Counted from the first letter of the stretch, positions 28,575 to 38,881 are shown. The stretch is DNA of 64,000 nucleotides from an uncultured Muribaculaceae bacterium (GCA_934590135.1 CAKTOT010000002.1:1-64000); one strand, 5' to 3'. Made by a program: numbers and translations. Notes: a model not told the origin generated them from the sequence alone.

Positions 28575-29936
28575 ATGAAAATTCTCCATACAGCCGACTG
28601 GCATCTGGGACATCTTCTGTACTCATGTAACCGTATAGACGAACACCGCGATGCATGCCGTCAATTGATAGAAATCGCTAAGACCGAACGTCCCGATGCC
28701 GTCATTATTGCCGGTGATATATACGATGTTGCGACACCTTCCGCCGAGGCTGAGAAACTTTTCGTAGAAACCATACTGGGGCTTACGAACGCCGTCCCCG
28801 GGATGGTTGTGACGGCCATTGCCGGCAACCATGACAGCGCACGCCGTCAAGACGCGCACAGCCCGCTATGGGAACGTGCCGGAGTGCATGTCATCGGCGG
28901 TATTGTGTCCAATGCCTTGTATGACAATGGGGCGGACCGAGAGCCGTCGGACCGCAATGCGGATGATTTGCCCTCGGCCTTTGCCGAGGACGCCGTGGAT
29001 ACGACGGCCGCCGAATCCGACGACATACTGCGCGACAAGTATATTTTCGAAGTTCCGGGGCGCGGCTACATTATTGCCGTACCATATGCCAATCGTTATG
29101 TAGACCTCGAAAGTCTGTGTGCACGCCTCACAGCAATAGTACGACGCCTAAATACAGGTGATTTGCCGGTAGTAATGACGGGGCATGCCACCGTAGACGA
29201 ATTGGTGCGGGCCAATCGTTCCGAAGTGACTGCCAGTTACGGCGGCGAGATTTCGGAAGTACATAGAGACGACGGCACCGAACATCCGGTAATAGGCACT
29301 GTCGAGGGGCGTTCCTTGGGCGTATGGGGCAACGGCTTCGACTACCTTGCTTTGGGGCATATACACGGCCGATATGTATACTATGACGATACGACACGCG
29401 CCACTGCCGCATACTGCGGTAGCTTGCTGCCTACGAGTTTCGATCAGGCTTATGCGCCGCATGGAGTGTACATCGTAGATATCCCCGGGCGCAATCACGG
29501 GCCCGTGACTATGACCTTCAAAGAAATTAAGCCGCTGAGACCGCTGGTGACCATACCGAGTAGCGGTGCTTGCACGTGGAATGAAGCGATAAACTACCTC
29601 GAAGACTACAATCCGGCGGATAAGTCATACGTCAGATTGAATGTCAAACAAAAAGATGTTTTGCCCCAAGGCTATTTGATGCAAGCGCGAAAGACCGTCG
29701 AAGAGCGAGGCTATCGCTGCATCATCTGCACTGTCAATTTCGAGCGTCAGTTGGGCGCCACCGATGGCGCACGCGCCGATACAGTGCTTAGTTTCAGAGA
29801 ATTTGAGCATAAAACGCCGGAAGATATAGCTCGTATGTACATCTGCGAAACAGGTCTTGCCGATTGGGATGACGAAATGCAGCAAATGTTGCAGGAAGTC
29901 TTTGACGAAATCGAAGAAGAGGACCGCAGCAAGTAA
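28575..29936 (+). CDS. sbcD: Exonuclease SbcCD, nuclease subunit D
   Basis: A 453-residue Mre11-type metallophosphoesterase that, with SbcC, processes hairpins and DNA ends. Manganese-binding motifs are clear: HTADWHLGH (residue 5 on), IAGDIYD near residue 45, AGNHDS near 85, TGHATV near 200 and LGHIHG near 258. A stretch near residues 115-150 rich in Asp, Ala and Ser is a loop seen in Bacteroidetes versions. The C-terminal part is acidic. SbcC starts 95 nt downstream, a conserved pairing. Confidence 0.95.
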   Translation: MKILHTADWHLGHLLYSCNRIDEHRDACRQLIEIAKTERPDAVIIAGDIYDVATPSAEAEKLFVETILGLTNAVPGMVVTAIAGNHDSARRQDAHSPLWERAGVHVIGGIVSNALYDNGADREPSDRNADDLPSAFAEDAVDTTAAESDDILRDKYIFEVPGRGYIIAVPYANRYVDLESLCARLTAIVRRLNTGDLPVVMTGHATVDELVRANRSEVTASYGGEISEVHRDDGTEHPVIGTVEGRSLGVWGNGFDYLALGHIHGRYVYYDDTTRATAAYCGSLLPTSFDQAYAPHGVYIVDIPGRNHGPVTMTFKEIKPLRPLVTIPSSGACTWNEAINYLEDYNPADKSYVRLNVKQKDVLPQGYLMQARKTVEERGYRCIICTVNFERQLGATDGARADTVLSFREFEHKTPEDIARMYICETGLADWDDEMQQMLQEVFDEIEEEDRSK

Positions 29937-30031
29937 GATGCTACCTTGTAGTCGTGTGCACAAGCCTATCACGAGGCCGTGTCGCAGATATTAAGACGAT
30001 TTATAAGAACTGAAACGGAATAACTTTTGCG

Positions 30032-33000
30032 ATGAAAATCAAGAAAATAGCGATACACAATATAGCCACCGTCACCGATTACGTGCTCGACTTGGAACAA
30101 GCGCCGTTGAGCACGGCCGATTTGGTGCTGATATGCGGTGAGACCGGTGCCGGCAAGACGACCATACTTGATGCGATATGTTTGGCATTATACGGCAAGA
30201 CCCCGCGTATGGAAGATACCGATATGACCGCTCGGCGCGATAAGTCGGCCGAAAAGAATAACGGCGGATTGGGTATGGACGACGTGCGGCAGATGATGAC
30301 CACCGGAGCCTCCGAGTCATGGGCGTTGATGTCCTTTGCCGTTAGAGACGGCGGTGCCGATCGGGTATATACAGCCGGATGGTATTGCTCGTGTGGCAAT
30401 GGGCGCACCTTAGATGCTTTCATCAAGGGTGCTGCCGGTCGAAAAGGTCGCAACATCGGATACCGTGAAGACGCCAATTTCCTTATTCCGGGCGATGTAA
30501 TTACCGAAGCCGGGACTGTGGCCATACAAGATGGTAAAGACGTCGTAGACAAGCGTGTGCATGACGAGGTTAGGCGCATTATAGGTCTGGATTTCAACCA
30601 GTTTTGCCGTACCACAATGCTGGCGCAAGGCCAATTCTCCAAATTTTACAAAAGTTCGGATGCTGACAAGGGCGTCATACTCGAAAAAATCTTGGGCAAC
30701 AACGTGTACTCGCGCGTGGGCAAGCGAATTTTCGAAAAAACGCGAGATCGAAAAGCCGCTTGGGAAAAGCTCAACGGCCGACTGGGCGACCTCAAGCCTA
30801 TGACTGAAGAAGAACGACGAGCCGTCAACGAGGCTATGGCCGAGCAGAGTGAAGTGGCTGCAACTGCCGCCGAGCAATGTCGCAAGATTGATACGCGCCT
30901 TACATGGCTGTCAAACGATGCCGACATCAAGGCCTCGGCTGTTGTCGCCGCCAATCGAAAAAATGCGGCCGAAGAGGCATTGACCGCTCCGGATTACACC
31001 TCGGCTGTGGCACAGGTGACATTGTATGATGATGCCGCTGTCGTCATCAATGCTTTGCGCGAAGTTCAGGGCAATAAACAACGCGGTATCGACAGCCGAA
31101 AAACATTGGCGTTGTGCGCAAATCGACTTGCCGGCGCCGCTCGTGGCCTCGAAGAGCAGAAGTCGCGCCTCAACGGCGAGATTGTAAAGCTGAAAGCCGA
31201 AGAGGCCGATTACGCCACGCACGCGTCACAACGCACGGTGTTTGCCCAAGACGAGCGATTTGTCGAAGCATTGAATGCTATTATCTTGTCCGATAGTTCA
31301 ATGTCAAAATGCCGCCTTGACCTTGAGGCAAAGCGCAAGGCCGAGAGCGATGCCAAAGACACCAAAGACAAGGCCGAAAAAGCTCTGGCGGCAGCGCAAA
31401 AAGAGGCGGATGATGCAGCTTCGGCGGTCAAGGCCGAGGAAACGAAATTGGCGTCGCTGAATCCTGCGGAAGTTAATGCCGAGCGTACCCGTCAAGCCAC
31501 GCGTCGAGGTCGGTTGGTGTCGCTGCGTACGGCTGTCGGCGAGTTGCAATCTCGTAAGGACCAAAAAGCCGAGACGGAAAAAACGTTGGATGAGAATAAT
31601 GCCGTCATTGGCCAAAAAAACAACGAGATAGCTCAAATAGATCCGTTGATAGACATAGCAGACAAGACGCTTAAAGCCGTAGAGGAGGCCTTTGCACTGG
31701 CCAATATGGCTATGGGCAAGGACTTGGACAACCTGCGTAATCATCTTCAAGCCGGATGTCTGTGCCCGTTATGCCGACAGAAAATCGAGCACGAATTGCC
31801 TCGGCACAGCGACTTGGAAGACGAATACAACGCCGTCAAAGGACAAAAAACGTCGGCACAGAAGAGCCTGGATGACTTGCGCGACCGCCGCAATTCCATG
31901 GTACAACAAAAAACGACGGCCGAGGAAATATGCAAGCAGGCACAGCGCTCGCTCGAAAAGATAAAGGCCGATATCGAAAAGCGTCAAAAGGATATCGAAC
32001 AGTCTGCCCGTGAACTGCGAATCGAATCATACGAAGTCGAGACCATCGATGCTCAAATCGCGATTTCGGACGAAAAATCCCGCCGTATCGAAGATACGTT
32101 GCGATCAATCAACGAGGTGCAAAAGCAACTGGATGCATCGCGTAAGACTATGGATAGCCGTGCGGCCGCACGAGACAAAGCTCGCGATAGCCAAGGAAAA
32201 TGCGCCAATACCCTCACGGATATACAGTCCGCTATCAGGCAGATAGAAAAAGCGTTGAAAGATGCCGAGATGGCCGGAAATGAGGCGCGGGACATAGTGT
32301 CGCGTATCGATGCGGAACATATCTTCGGCGATATTCGCAAGGTGTCCGGCCAAGTCCTAAGGGATGCATACCTTGCAGCACGCACGGCCGATAAGCGCCA
32401 AAAAGAATTGATAGACAGCTGTCGCCACAATATAGAATTGAAAAGCCGAGCGCTTTGCGAAATACAAAAACTATATACCCAGGCGCGTGATGCCATGCCC
32501 AATGGTTTAGTCAAAGATACCCCCGCCGAAGTCCCTGTTGAGAGTATCAGCGTAGATGCTCTCAACCGACTTATGCGTGACATTTCCGCGGCCAAGACTG
32601 CTTTGGATGAAATTGCGGCCAAAGCCAAAGCCTGCGATACGGCGATGCAGGTCTATCTCAAAGGTCATAATGATGTCTCGCGGGACCGACTGACGCAACT
32701 CGCAACTATGGATCCGCGCGAAATACAGCAATCGCGTGCTTTGGTCGGTAAGGTTCAACAGTCTGTTAACGAGGCGTGTGCGCGTCTTGCCGAGGTGCAG
32801 CACCGGGCGGCCGAACATATCAAGGCCGAAGGAAATGCCCCGTTGGCCGAAATCGAAGGCGATGAACTCGCCGATGCCGCCGCCACAATAAGTCTGCTCC
32901 AAAATGCCGAGGCCGAGCTGTCGCAACGCCGCGATACCGCCAACGGCGAAATAGGCAGACTGAAGGAACGCCTTGAGTCTGACGATGCGTTGCATCGCGA

Positions 33001-33556
33001 GCATGAAAAACTGCTGGAGCAAGTGGCACAGGCCAAGGCCGAGTATGACAAATGGGAGCGCCTCAATAAAATACTCGGGACCGCTACCGGCGACCGATTC
33101 CGGCTCATTGCACTGAGTTTTGTCCTTGAGTCATTGCTGGAACGCGCCAATATCTATCTGCACAAACTCACGCCTCAATACGACCTTGTGGGCGTGCGCG
33201 GTACGCTTAATATCAATGTTCGCGACATCGGACGCGGCGGTGTCATTCGCTCGGGCAATACACCCTCGGGCGGGGAGACCTTCCTGGTGTCACTGGCATT
33301 GTCGCTTGCTTTGAGCGAAATCAGCGACAGCCTTGCCGTGGACACATTGTTCATTGACGAGGGCTTCGGAACGCTTAGCGGGCAGCCCTTACATAATGCC
33401 GTGGCGTTGTTGCAATCCTTACAGCGCGACACCTGTCGCCGCGTGGTGCTTATCAGTCATAATGCTGCGCTGCGCGAGATGATACCCGTACAACTCCAAC
33501 TAGCCAAAGACCCGTATACATGTACTTCGACGGTGCGCATCGTCGTAATGTCTTGA
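30032..33556 (+). CDS. sbcC: Exonuclease SbcCD, ATPase subunit C
   Basis: An 1174-residue SMC/Rad50-like protein. Walker A (GETGAGKTTILDAI) is near residue 35, the ABC signature TPSGGETFLVSLALS near residue 1085 and Walker B (DTLFIDEGFG) near residue 1108. Long coiled coils flank a zinc hook, CLCPLC, near residue 577. It forms the DNA-tethering arms of the SbcCD nuclease. Length is typical. It ends at a bidirectional terminator before the minus-strand gene. Confidence 0.96.
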   Translation: MKIKKIAIHNIATVTDYVLDLEQAPLSTADLVLICGETGAGKTTILDAICLALYGKTPRMEDTDMTARRDKSAEKNNGGLGMDDVRQMMTTGASESWALMSFAVRDGGADRVYTAGWYCSCGNGRTLDAFIKGAAGRKGRNIGYREDANFLIPGDVITEAGTVAIQDGKDVVDKRVHDEVRRIIGLDFNQFCRTTMLAQGQFSKFYKSSDADKGVILEKILGNNVYSRVGKRIFEKTRDRKAAWEKLNGRLGDLKPMTEEERRAVNEAMAEQSEVAATAAEQCRKIDTRLTWLSNDADIKASAVVAANRKNAAEEALTAPDYTSAVAQVTLYDDAAVVINALREVQGNKQRGIDSRKTLALCANRLAGAARGLEEQKSRLNGEIVKLKAEEADYATHASQRTVFAQDERFVEALNAIILSDSSMSKCRLDLEAKRKAESDAKDTKDKAEKALAAAQKEADDAASAVKAEETKLASLNPAEVNAERTRQATRRGRLVSLRTAVGELQSRKDQKAETEKTLDENNAVIGQKNNEIAQIDPLIDIADKTLKAVEEAFALANMAMGKDLDNLRNHLQAGCLCPLCRQKIEHELPRHSDLEDEYNAVKGQKTSAQKSLDDLRDRRNSMVQQKTTAEEICKQAQRSLEKIKADIEKRQKDIEQSARELRIESYEVETIDAQIAISDEKSRRIEDTLRSINEVQKQLDASRKTMDSRAAARDKARDSQGKCANTLTDIQSAIRQIEKALKDAEMAGNEARDIVSRIDAEHIFGDIRKVSGQVLRDAYLAARTADKRQKELIDSCRHNIELKSRALCEIQKLYTQARDAMPNGLVKDTPAEVPVESISVDALNRLMRDISAAKTALDEIAAKAKACDTAMQVYLKGHNDVSRDRLTQLATMDPREIQQSRALVGKVQQSVNEACARLAEVQHRAAEHIKAEGNAPLAEIEGDELADAAATISLLQNAEAELSQRRDTANGEIGRLKERLESDDALHREHEKLLEQVAQAKAEYDKWERLNKILGTATGDRFRLIALSFVLESLLERANIYLHKLTPQYDLVGVRGTLNINVRDIGRGGVIRSGNTPSGGETFLVSLALSLALSEISDSLAVDTLFIDEGFGTLSGQPLHNAVALLQSLQRDTCRRVVLISHNAALREMIPVQLQLAKDPYTCTSTVRIVVMS

Positions 33557-33602
33557 TGTGTTCGCCGGTGTGGCAATTTCGCAGGAGTTTTTAGAAATTA
33601 TA

Positions 33603-33641
33603 AACATCCCTGCCGCAGATAGTCGCTGTGGCAGGGATGTT
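33603..33641. terminator. Bidirectional terminator between convergent genes
   Basis: A 12-bp perfect stem (33603-33614 with 33630-33641) and a 15-nt loop lie between sbcC and the minus-strand gene at 33720. Confidence 0.75.
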
Positions 33642-33719
33642 GTCCTGTTATAGGGGGTGTTGCTTAAGACATATATTATGTCGAAAGACGTATGAAGCGA
33701 GTCGGTGTTTGTTATGGAC

Positions 33720-35102
33720 TTACCGTATGACGACCTTGCGAATCGAGCTCCCTTGGCGGCGGATATACAGGCCGGCGGCGGCATCATCGGGATTGATGCG
33801 CATGCCGCGCAGGTCATAGTACTCGACGGGGGCGTCGGCATCCGTATCGATCGTTACTTCGTCGATGCCGCCGATGGAATCAATCCATCCCTCTTGGGCG
33901 ATGCGATAGGCGGCCATGCCGTTGTTGGGCTTGAAGATTACGAGGTAGCAGCCGTACTTGCCGTTGGCGTCGGCACGTACCACTGTTTGCTGGGCAAAGG
34001 CACGAGTGCCGCCGTCACGGACGGCGCCCAGGCCGTTTTGGGGGAGATCCCACAGAAGAGACATGCCCTCGAATGTTCCTCCGATGCCAAGTTTGCATAC
34101 GCGGATTTGCGAATTGAGGGTGGATGCATCGTCCAGAGTGAAAGTCAGGTAGCAATCATCGCCGAAAGCAAATTCGTTGACGCCGTTGACATTGGTGGTC
34201 GAAGGAGTCAGTTCCGGGCACGAGCGGAAAGATTCGACGAGTGTGCCCGAATTGTTGTATAGTGTCGGGTGTGTGGTGAATGCGTCGATGTAGAACATAT
34301 CGCCGGTGTGGTCCTCGTTGCGCACGATGCGAACCATAGGAGCACCGTCCCACGAAGACTGACCCTCGGGAAAGGTTTCGTCGTAGATGCTTGTATAGTA
34401 TACGCCGTCATTCATGTGCGGCAGCCATTGGTCACTGCCTTGCTCGCGGCTAAATCCGAATACATAGCTATAGGCTTTGATTGTGGCGCCGCTCACCGGG
34501 GCTGCCGGGGTCATAAACACGGTTCCGGCTTGTCGACCTGTGATGTCACCTACGATGTCGTAATAGTCGTGGCGTGTGGGCATAACTTCTTCGTCTTCGG
34601 GTACGGACAGAGAGAAGGCTAATTCGGCCTCTCCGGTGTCCAAATCCTTGACGTGATAGACGTCGAACGGGCGCTTGGAGGCATCTCCCACTACGCCGGT
34701 GACCCAGATGTTGCCGAAGTCATCGACGCCGATTTGGTTGGCGCACAGCAGGCCGGTAAGTGGTGTGCCGTTGACGGTGATTTGTACTGTCTTTTCGTGC
34801 TTGCCCGTTGCGAGATCAAAGATGACGATGCGTCCATAGTCGTTGGAGCTGTCCCCTTCGGAGATTGTCGGAGTTTCGGCCAGCAGTATGCGGCCGTCCT
34901 TAATGGCCAAAGTGCGAGCCTTGTTTGTATAGGCTGCATACGGGGCTGTGGCGTACTCGATGTGATCCAGTGCTCGGCTGACGTGCCAAATGTTTTGGCA
35001 GGTAAGTCCATCGACAGTCGGATACTCGACGGTTTCGACGCCGGCATACGCCGCAGGGGCTAAGACTATGGCGCTCAAAAGGGTAAGTAAGAATTTCTTC
35101 AT
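33720..35102 (-). CDS. Secreted propeller-like protein (DUF4623-type) with C-terminal tag
   Basis: A 460-residue protein with a signal peptide (residues 1-20). The body has repeated beta segments such as GRIVIFDLATGKHEKTV and DDFGNIWVTGVVGD, typical of propellers, and resembles the DUF4623 family and the second half of the amidase fusion at 2279. The last 36 residues (VEYYDLRGMRINP ... GLYIRR ... KVVIR) are the same type of C-terminal tag as on the amidase. Function is unknown. It is transcribed away from the phospho-signalling cluster and has no operon partner. Confidence 0.62.
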   Translation of the reverse strand: MKKFLLTLLSAIVLAPAAYAGVETVEYPTVDGLTCQNIWHVSRALDHIEYATAPYAAYTNKARTLAIKDGRILLAETPTISEGDSSNDYGRIVIFDLATGKHEKTVQITVNGTPLTGLLCANQIGVDDFGNIWVTGVVGDASKRPFDVYHVKDLDTGEAELAFSLSVPEDEEVMPTRHDYYDIVGDITGRQAGTVFMTPAAPVSGATIKAYSYVFGFSREQGSDQWLPHMNDGVYYTSIYDETFPEGQSSWDGAPMVRIVRNEDHTGDMFYIDAFTTHPTLYNNSGTLVESFRSCPELTPSTTNVNGVNEFAFGDDCYLTFTLDDASTLNSQIRVCKLGIGGTFEGMSLLWDLPQNGLGAVRDGGTRAFAQQTVVRADANGKYGCYLVIFKPNNGMAAYRIAQEGWIDSIGGIDEVTIDTDADAPVEYYDLRGMRINPDDAAAGLYIRRQGSSIRKVVIR

Positions 35103-35166
35103 GGAACTGTTGTGTGGTGTTGGATGATAGATATAGTACGTGGCGGCTCGTCCCGCAACGATGCTG

Positions 35167-35174
35167 CTAAGTTA
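35167..35174 (-). promoter_or_regulatory. Possible minus-7 box (TAACTTAG) for the minus-strand propeller gene
   Basis: On the minus strand the sequence reads TAACTTAG, one base off TAnnTTTG, 65 nt before the ATG at 35102. The rest of the 35103-35557 gap is AT-rich and contains only this and the box at 35450. Confidence 0.3.
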
Positions 35175-35449
35175 GCGCTTTTTTGCGGGTTATCCCTCGG
35201 CGAAAAGCGTTTTTTTATGAAAAAAAGATGCGTATACCCCAATATTGCGGCGTCTGTCGTTTTGCGCTTCCTCGCTCTGTGCGCTAATCCCGTACAAAGA
35301 CTATGCGCAATTATGCAAAAACTATATGCAGATGTAATTTGACGGATGTTACGGCGAAAATCCGTAAAGCGATAGTAGGACGATGGTGAATGTGCTGCCT
35401 TTTAATATTCATTAACATTGTTAGAAGAGGGTAATTCTTAAATAATGTA

Positions 35450-35457
35450 TATTTTTG
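35450..35457 (+). promoter_or_regulatory. Possible promoter (TATTTTTG) of the phospho-signalling cluster
   Basis: A TAnnTTTG match about 100 nt before the zinc-ribbon start at 35558, in a very AT-rich stretch. No TTTG lies at the usual spacing upstream. Confidence 0.4.
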
Positions 35458-35557
35458 TAGATTAATAAGATGTTGAGCCGTCATCCGTATGCTTAGGAGT
35501 GTATCGACCGCGTACCGGATGCGACATAAAGCACGATACAGCAGATACGACACAGAT

Positions 35558-35788
35558 ATGAAGATATGCAGAAACTGCGGATGGCCCAATGGCGACGCTG
35601 ACGCCAAGTGCGCCAAGTGTGGAGGCCGTTTGCCGGACCGCCCCGATGCAGAAGCACAATCCGGTGCAGAAGCACGCGAGCCGCTAAATACCGGTGTCCC
35701 TCCGTGCCCTCGGTGCGGCTATCCTGTGTCATCGCTGTTGCGCCACTGCCCGGTGTGTCATACTCCTCTAAGTATAAAAACATATTGA
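35558..35788 (+). CDS. Small double zinc-ribbon protein
   Basis: A 76-residue protein starting at the ATG at 35558, which places the first CxxC at residue 4; an earlier in-frame ATG at 35489 would add 23 residues with no visible feature. It has two zinc ribbons, CRNCGW...CAKCGG (about residues 4-24) and CPRCGY...CPVCHTP (about 52-72), joined by an acidic linker. Such modules usually mediate protein or nucleic-acid contacts. It is 39 nt upstream of the kinase-FHA gene, so it is probably part of the signalling cluster as an adaptor. No enzymatic role is visible. Confidence 0.72.
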   Translation: MKICRNCGWPNGDADAKCAKCGGRLPDRPDAEAQSGAEAREPLNTGVPPCPRCGYPVSSLLRHCPVCHTPLSIKTY

Positions 35789-35827
35789 CCGTCAGTCATA
35801 TAAATTGGCCATCAGTCATATAACGAA

Positions 35828-37228
35828 ATGAGTAAGAATAATCCGATAATAGCCCGACGCTGCGACTTCGCCATCGGCGATGTCATTGACGGTCGATGGA
35901 ATGTGCAGGCTTTTTTGGGCGAGGGTACATACGGCAAGGTTTTTCGCGTGGCTGATGCGGATGGCGCAGAGTATGCGCTCAAGTTACTGAAGGTTTGGGA
36001 AGTAATGCCGACGGAGCGTGAAGGATTGTTATGCCGTTTCGACCGTGAATATGATACTTCGCGCATCGTCAGTAGACATCTTGTGCATGCCTTGTTCAAA
36101 GGCGTTGTCGAAGGCAACCCCTATATGGTGATGGAGTATTGTCCCGGGGGAGACCTATGGCATGCCGCTGCCGAGCGCTCGCCGGACTTGGCCTTGCTGG
36201 CGCGGCAAATTCTCGAAGGCCTCGGCGACCTGCATCGTGCCGGGCGTGTCCATCGCGACCTCAAACCCGAGAATGTGCTGCTGCGCAATGACAGTTGGGC
36301 CATGCTTACCGATTTCGGCATTAGCGGCGACCAAAACAACCGTATGACACGACGCGGATGGTCCGGAGTGCCGCGTCAACGTTTCGGCACAGTGGCGTAT
36401 ATGCCTCCCGAGCAACTGAATCCGCGGCGCGGCAACGCCACGGTACTACCCACTACGGATATATTTTCGTTTGGGGTGATGATGTATCAATTGTTGACGC
36501 GGGCGTTGCCTTTCGGGCATCTGCGTAGCGATGACGATATGGCGCGCTATGTACTCAATGTTCAGAACGGACAATGGAATCGCGAGGTGCTGCGTTCGGA
36601 CAGTCGCAACGCTCGGTGGCTTGATCTGATAGAGGGCTGTCTTGTGCCCGACTTCAAACATCGTATCGGCAGTGCCGAAGATGCCATACGTCTTGTCCCC
36701 GGATGTGATTCTGCTGTGCATGATACGTTGCGTGTGGATAAGACTATTCCGGCGACAGCGATGGTTGCACCGGACGACTTGATACTCGAAGTCACCTACG
36801 GCGACGATGCCGGCAAGATTTTTGACCTCGCATCTTTGATTAAAGATGCCGATATCATATACATTGGCCGCGAAGATGCCGACAGCCGAGTGGCCAACCA
36901 TATACAATTGCACGAAAGTGACAGTGCTTATATCTCGCGTCGACACTGTACCATCGAGCATGATGCGTCGATGCACCGATGGATTATCCGCGACGGCCAA
37001 TTCCGTGTGGATTGCCCGATAGCGCAACACTCTGCGGACGTGTTCCCTTGCGCCACATGTACCGCCTCATGCGACCATACCGCGACTTCGTCGTGGCATC
37101 CGTCGCTCAACGGGACATACGTCAATTCGGATGAAGTCGATACCGACGGACATATCCTTTCCGTAGGCGACATTATCAGTGTCGGCGACACCAAGATACG
37201 AGTCAAGAGTGCGACAACGTCCACATAG
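35828..37228 (+). CDS. Ser/Thr protein kinase with C-terminal FHA domain
   Basis: A 466-residue cytosolic Hanks-type kinase. It has the glycine loop GEGTYGKVF near residue 26, ATP-anchoring Lys52, the catalytic loop HRDLKPEN at 142-149, DFG at 162-164 and MPPEQ near 197, so it should be active and of the RD type. Residues about 325-462 form an FHA phosphothreonine-binding domain (IGRED, ISRRHC, NGTYVN). That domain is interrupted by a Cys/His-rich insertion (about 395-425, with CATC and nearby Cys and His) which could bind zinc. It has no transmembrane span. A 102-nt gap separates it from the FHA-protease gene. Confidence 0.88.
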   Translation: MSKNNPIIARRCDFAIGDVIDGRWNVQAFLGEGTYGKVFRVADADGAEYALKLLKVWEVMPTEREGLLCRFDREYDTSRIVSRHLVHALFKGVVEGNPYMVMEYCPGGDLWHAAAERSPDLALLARQILEGLGDLHRAGRVHRDLKPENVLLRNDSWAMLTDFGISGDQNNRMTRRGWSGVPRQRFGTVAYMPPEQLNPRRGNATVLPTTDIFSFGVMMYQLLTRALPFGHLRSDDDMARYVLNVQNGQWNREVLRSDSRNARWLDLIEGCLVPDFKHRIGSAEDAIRLVPGCDSAVHDTLRVDKTIPATAMVAPDDLILEVTYGDDAGKIFDLASLIKDADIIYIGREDADSRVANHIQLHESDSAYISRRHCTIEHDASMHRWIIRDGQFRVDCPIAQHSADVFPCATCTASCDHTATSSWHPSLNGTYVNSDEVDTDGHILSVGDIISVGDTKIRVKSATTST

Positions 37229-37330
37229 ACAGATGATTCCTTTTGCAAAGACTATGGCGCACCTTAGTGATTGTACAATCCGAATCGCCGATAAAGTATA
37301 CATAGACATATATAACATACGACATATATT

Positions 37331-38881
37331 ATGCCCAACGAATCAAATAACAACGGACACAGCCTCGGCGGCTCCTTGGGCGCCGGGATGAAGTCCGTAT
37401 TAGGTGCCGGCGGTCGGCGCTATTACATTCTGGAGCACAAGACATCCACGGCCGGCCATCATGTCGGCGAGGCTCAGCGTATCATAGTCGATTACATCGA
37501 AATGGGACGCGATGCCAAATGTCAGGTACGCTACGGCGAGGACTGCCCCACTGTCAGCCGCCGCCATGCCGCCATATCAAAGAGTGAAGACGGCCTGACA
37601 TGGCGCCTGACACCATTATCCCATACCAACGACACAATACTCAACGGCAAGAGCATCACCGCGCCGGTGCAGCTGCATAACGGCGACGAAATACAATTGT
37701 CCACTGACGGACCGCGCCTTGGCTTCATCACTCCCGAGGGCAATCGGGGATTGGTACGCAGCATCGGACTATCGGCACGATTGGGCTTGTTCCGTCAGCA
37801 GGCGTTGCGCCCATATCGTCGCGCCATGATTGTCATCGGAGTGCTTATCGCGCTCCTTGCGGCAGCCGGTGTGTACTTCATTGTGCGTCAGCAAGGGTTG
37901 ATACACGAGCAGCAGCAAGCTCTGGAACAGGCTCGTGCATCGTATACGCGCGAAAAAGCGGTTCAAGACTCCCTCATTGCGGCGCTTACGGCCGATAATG
38001 CCGCCCTGCGCGGCACCTTGGACCAACGTATGTCCGACCTTGACGCTATGGGACAAACCATAGACGGCACTTCCGTTGAGCCGGTGACTATGGTGCCGCG
38101 CGGAGGAATGCCGCGCATAGCCACGCGCCGTTACGATAATAGTGACTTGGACCGCGCCTCGGCTTATGTGTACTATATCAGCGCCGTGGCTATAGATGTG
38201 ACGGACTCGGAAGGCAATGTGCGCCGAGTGCCGTTGGATGGCAGCGAGTCGCTGAGCGGATGGAGCGGCACTGGCTTTATGTTGCGCGACGGCCGATTTG
38301 TGACGGCGCGGCACGTCATTGAGTCGTGGCTGTTTTGGAACGATCAAGAGGGCCAGGACTTTACGCTCAATTTGCTGGCAAATAACGGTGGGGCCGTTGT
38401 CGCCCATTTCGTGGCTACTTCGCCCACGGGTCGCACTATGCGCTTCAATTCCACAATGTTCCATACCAACGGCTCGCACGACAGGCGTATGACCACCGAA
38501 GACGGTGTTGTGGTCAGCCGTGCCAATACCGATGAAACCGACTACGCGTGGTTCAATGCCGGCGGTACCGGCCTGGACTTCGATACCGCAGCAAGCAGCA
38601 GCCTCGGACGCGGCACGCGCCTGACTATCTTGGGCTATCCCCTGGGCTTCGGCAGCAATAGTGATGGCGCCATACAACCGCTCTTGGGTACGGCCACGGT
38701 CAGCGTCCCCGGACTGCGCGACGGCGTCATTTATACTACCGAGACGTCTTTGGAGCATGGCAATAGCGGTGGTCCCGTGTTCTATACCGACGGCGACGGC
38801 AACTTGCGCGTGGTGGGTATCGTCAGCGCAATCGCCGGATCTTCGCTGGGGTTTATCGTGCCGTTATCGGCAGTAAGATGA
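37331..38881 (+). CDS. FHA domain, transmembrane and trypsin-like serine protease fusion
   Basis: A 516-residue single-pass membrane protein. Residues about 30-145 form a cytoplasmic FHA domain (MGRDAKCQV, TVSRRHAAI, ILNGKSI). A transmembrane segment lies at about 165-186, then a coiled coil (about 188-240). The C-terminal half is a trypsin/HtrA-fold domain: RHVI with His328, an acidic candidate near residue 403 (ETDYAWF), and GNSGGP with Ser479. The protease would be periplasmic and the FHA domain would read phosphorylation in the cytosol. There is no PDZ domain. I read it as the effector of the neighbouring kinases. Confidence 0.82.
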   Translation: MPNESNNNGHSLGGSLGAGMKSVLGAGGRRYYILEHKTSTAGHHVGEAQRIIVDYIEMGRDAKCQVRYGEDCPTVSRRHAAISKSEDGLTWRLTPLSHTNDTILNGKSITAPVQLHNGDEIQLSTDGPRLGFITPEGNRGLVRSIGLSARLGLFRQQALRPYRRAMIVIGVLIALLAAAGVYFIVRQQGLIHEQQQALEQARASYTREKAVQDSLIAALTADNAALRGTLDQRMSDLDAMGQTIDGTSVEPVTMVPRGGMPRIATRRYDNSDLDRASAYVYYISAVAIDVTDSEGNVRRVPLDGSESLSGWSGTGFMLRDGRFVTARHVIESWLFWNDQEGQDFTLNLLANNGGAVVAHFVATSPTGRTMRFNSTMFHTNGSHDRRMTTEDGVVVSRANTDETDYAWFNAGGTGLDFDTAASSSLGRGTRLTILGYPLGFGSNSDGAIQPLLGTATVSVPGLRDGVIYTTETSLEHGNSGGPVFYTDGDGNLRVVGIVSAIAGSSLGFIVPLSAVR

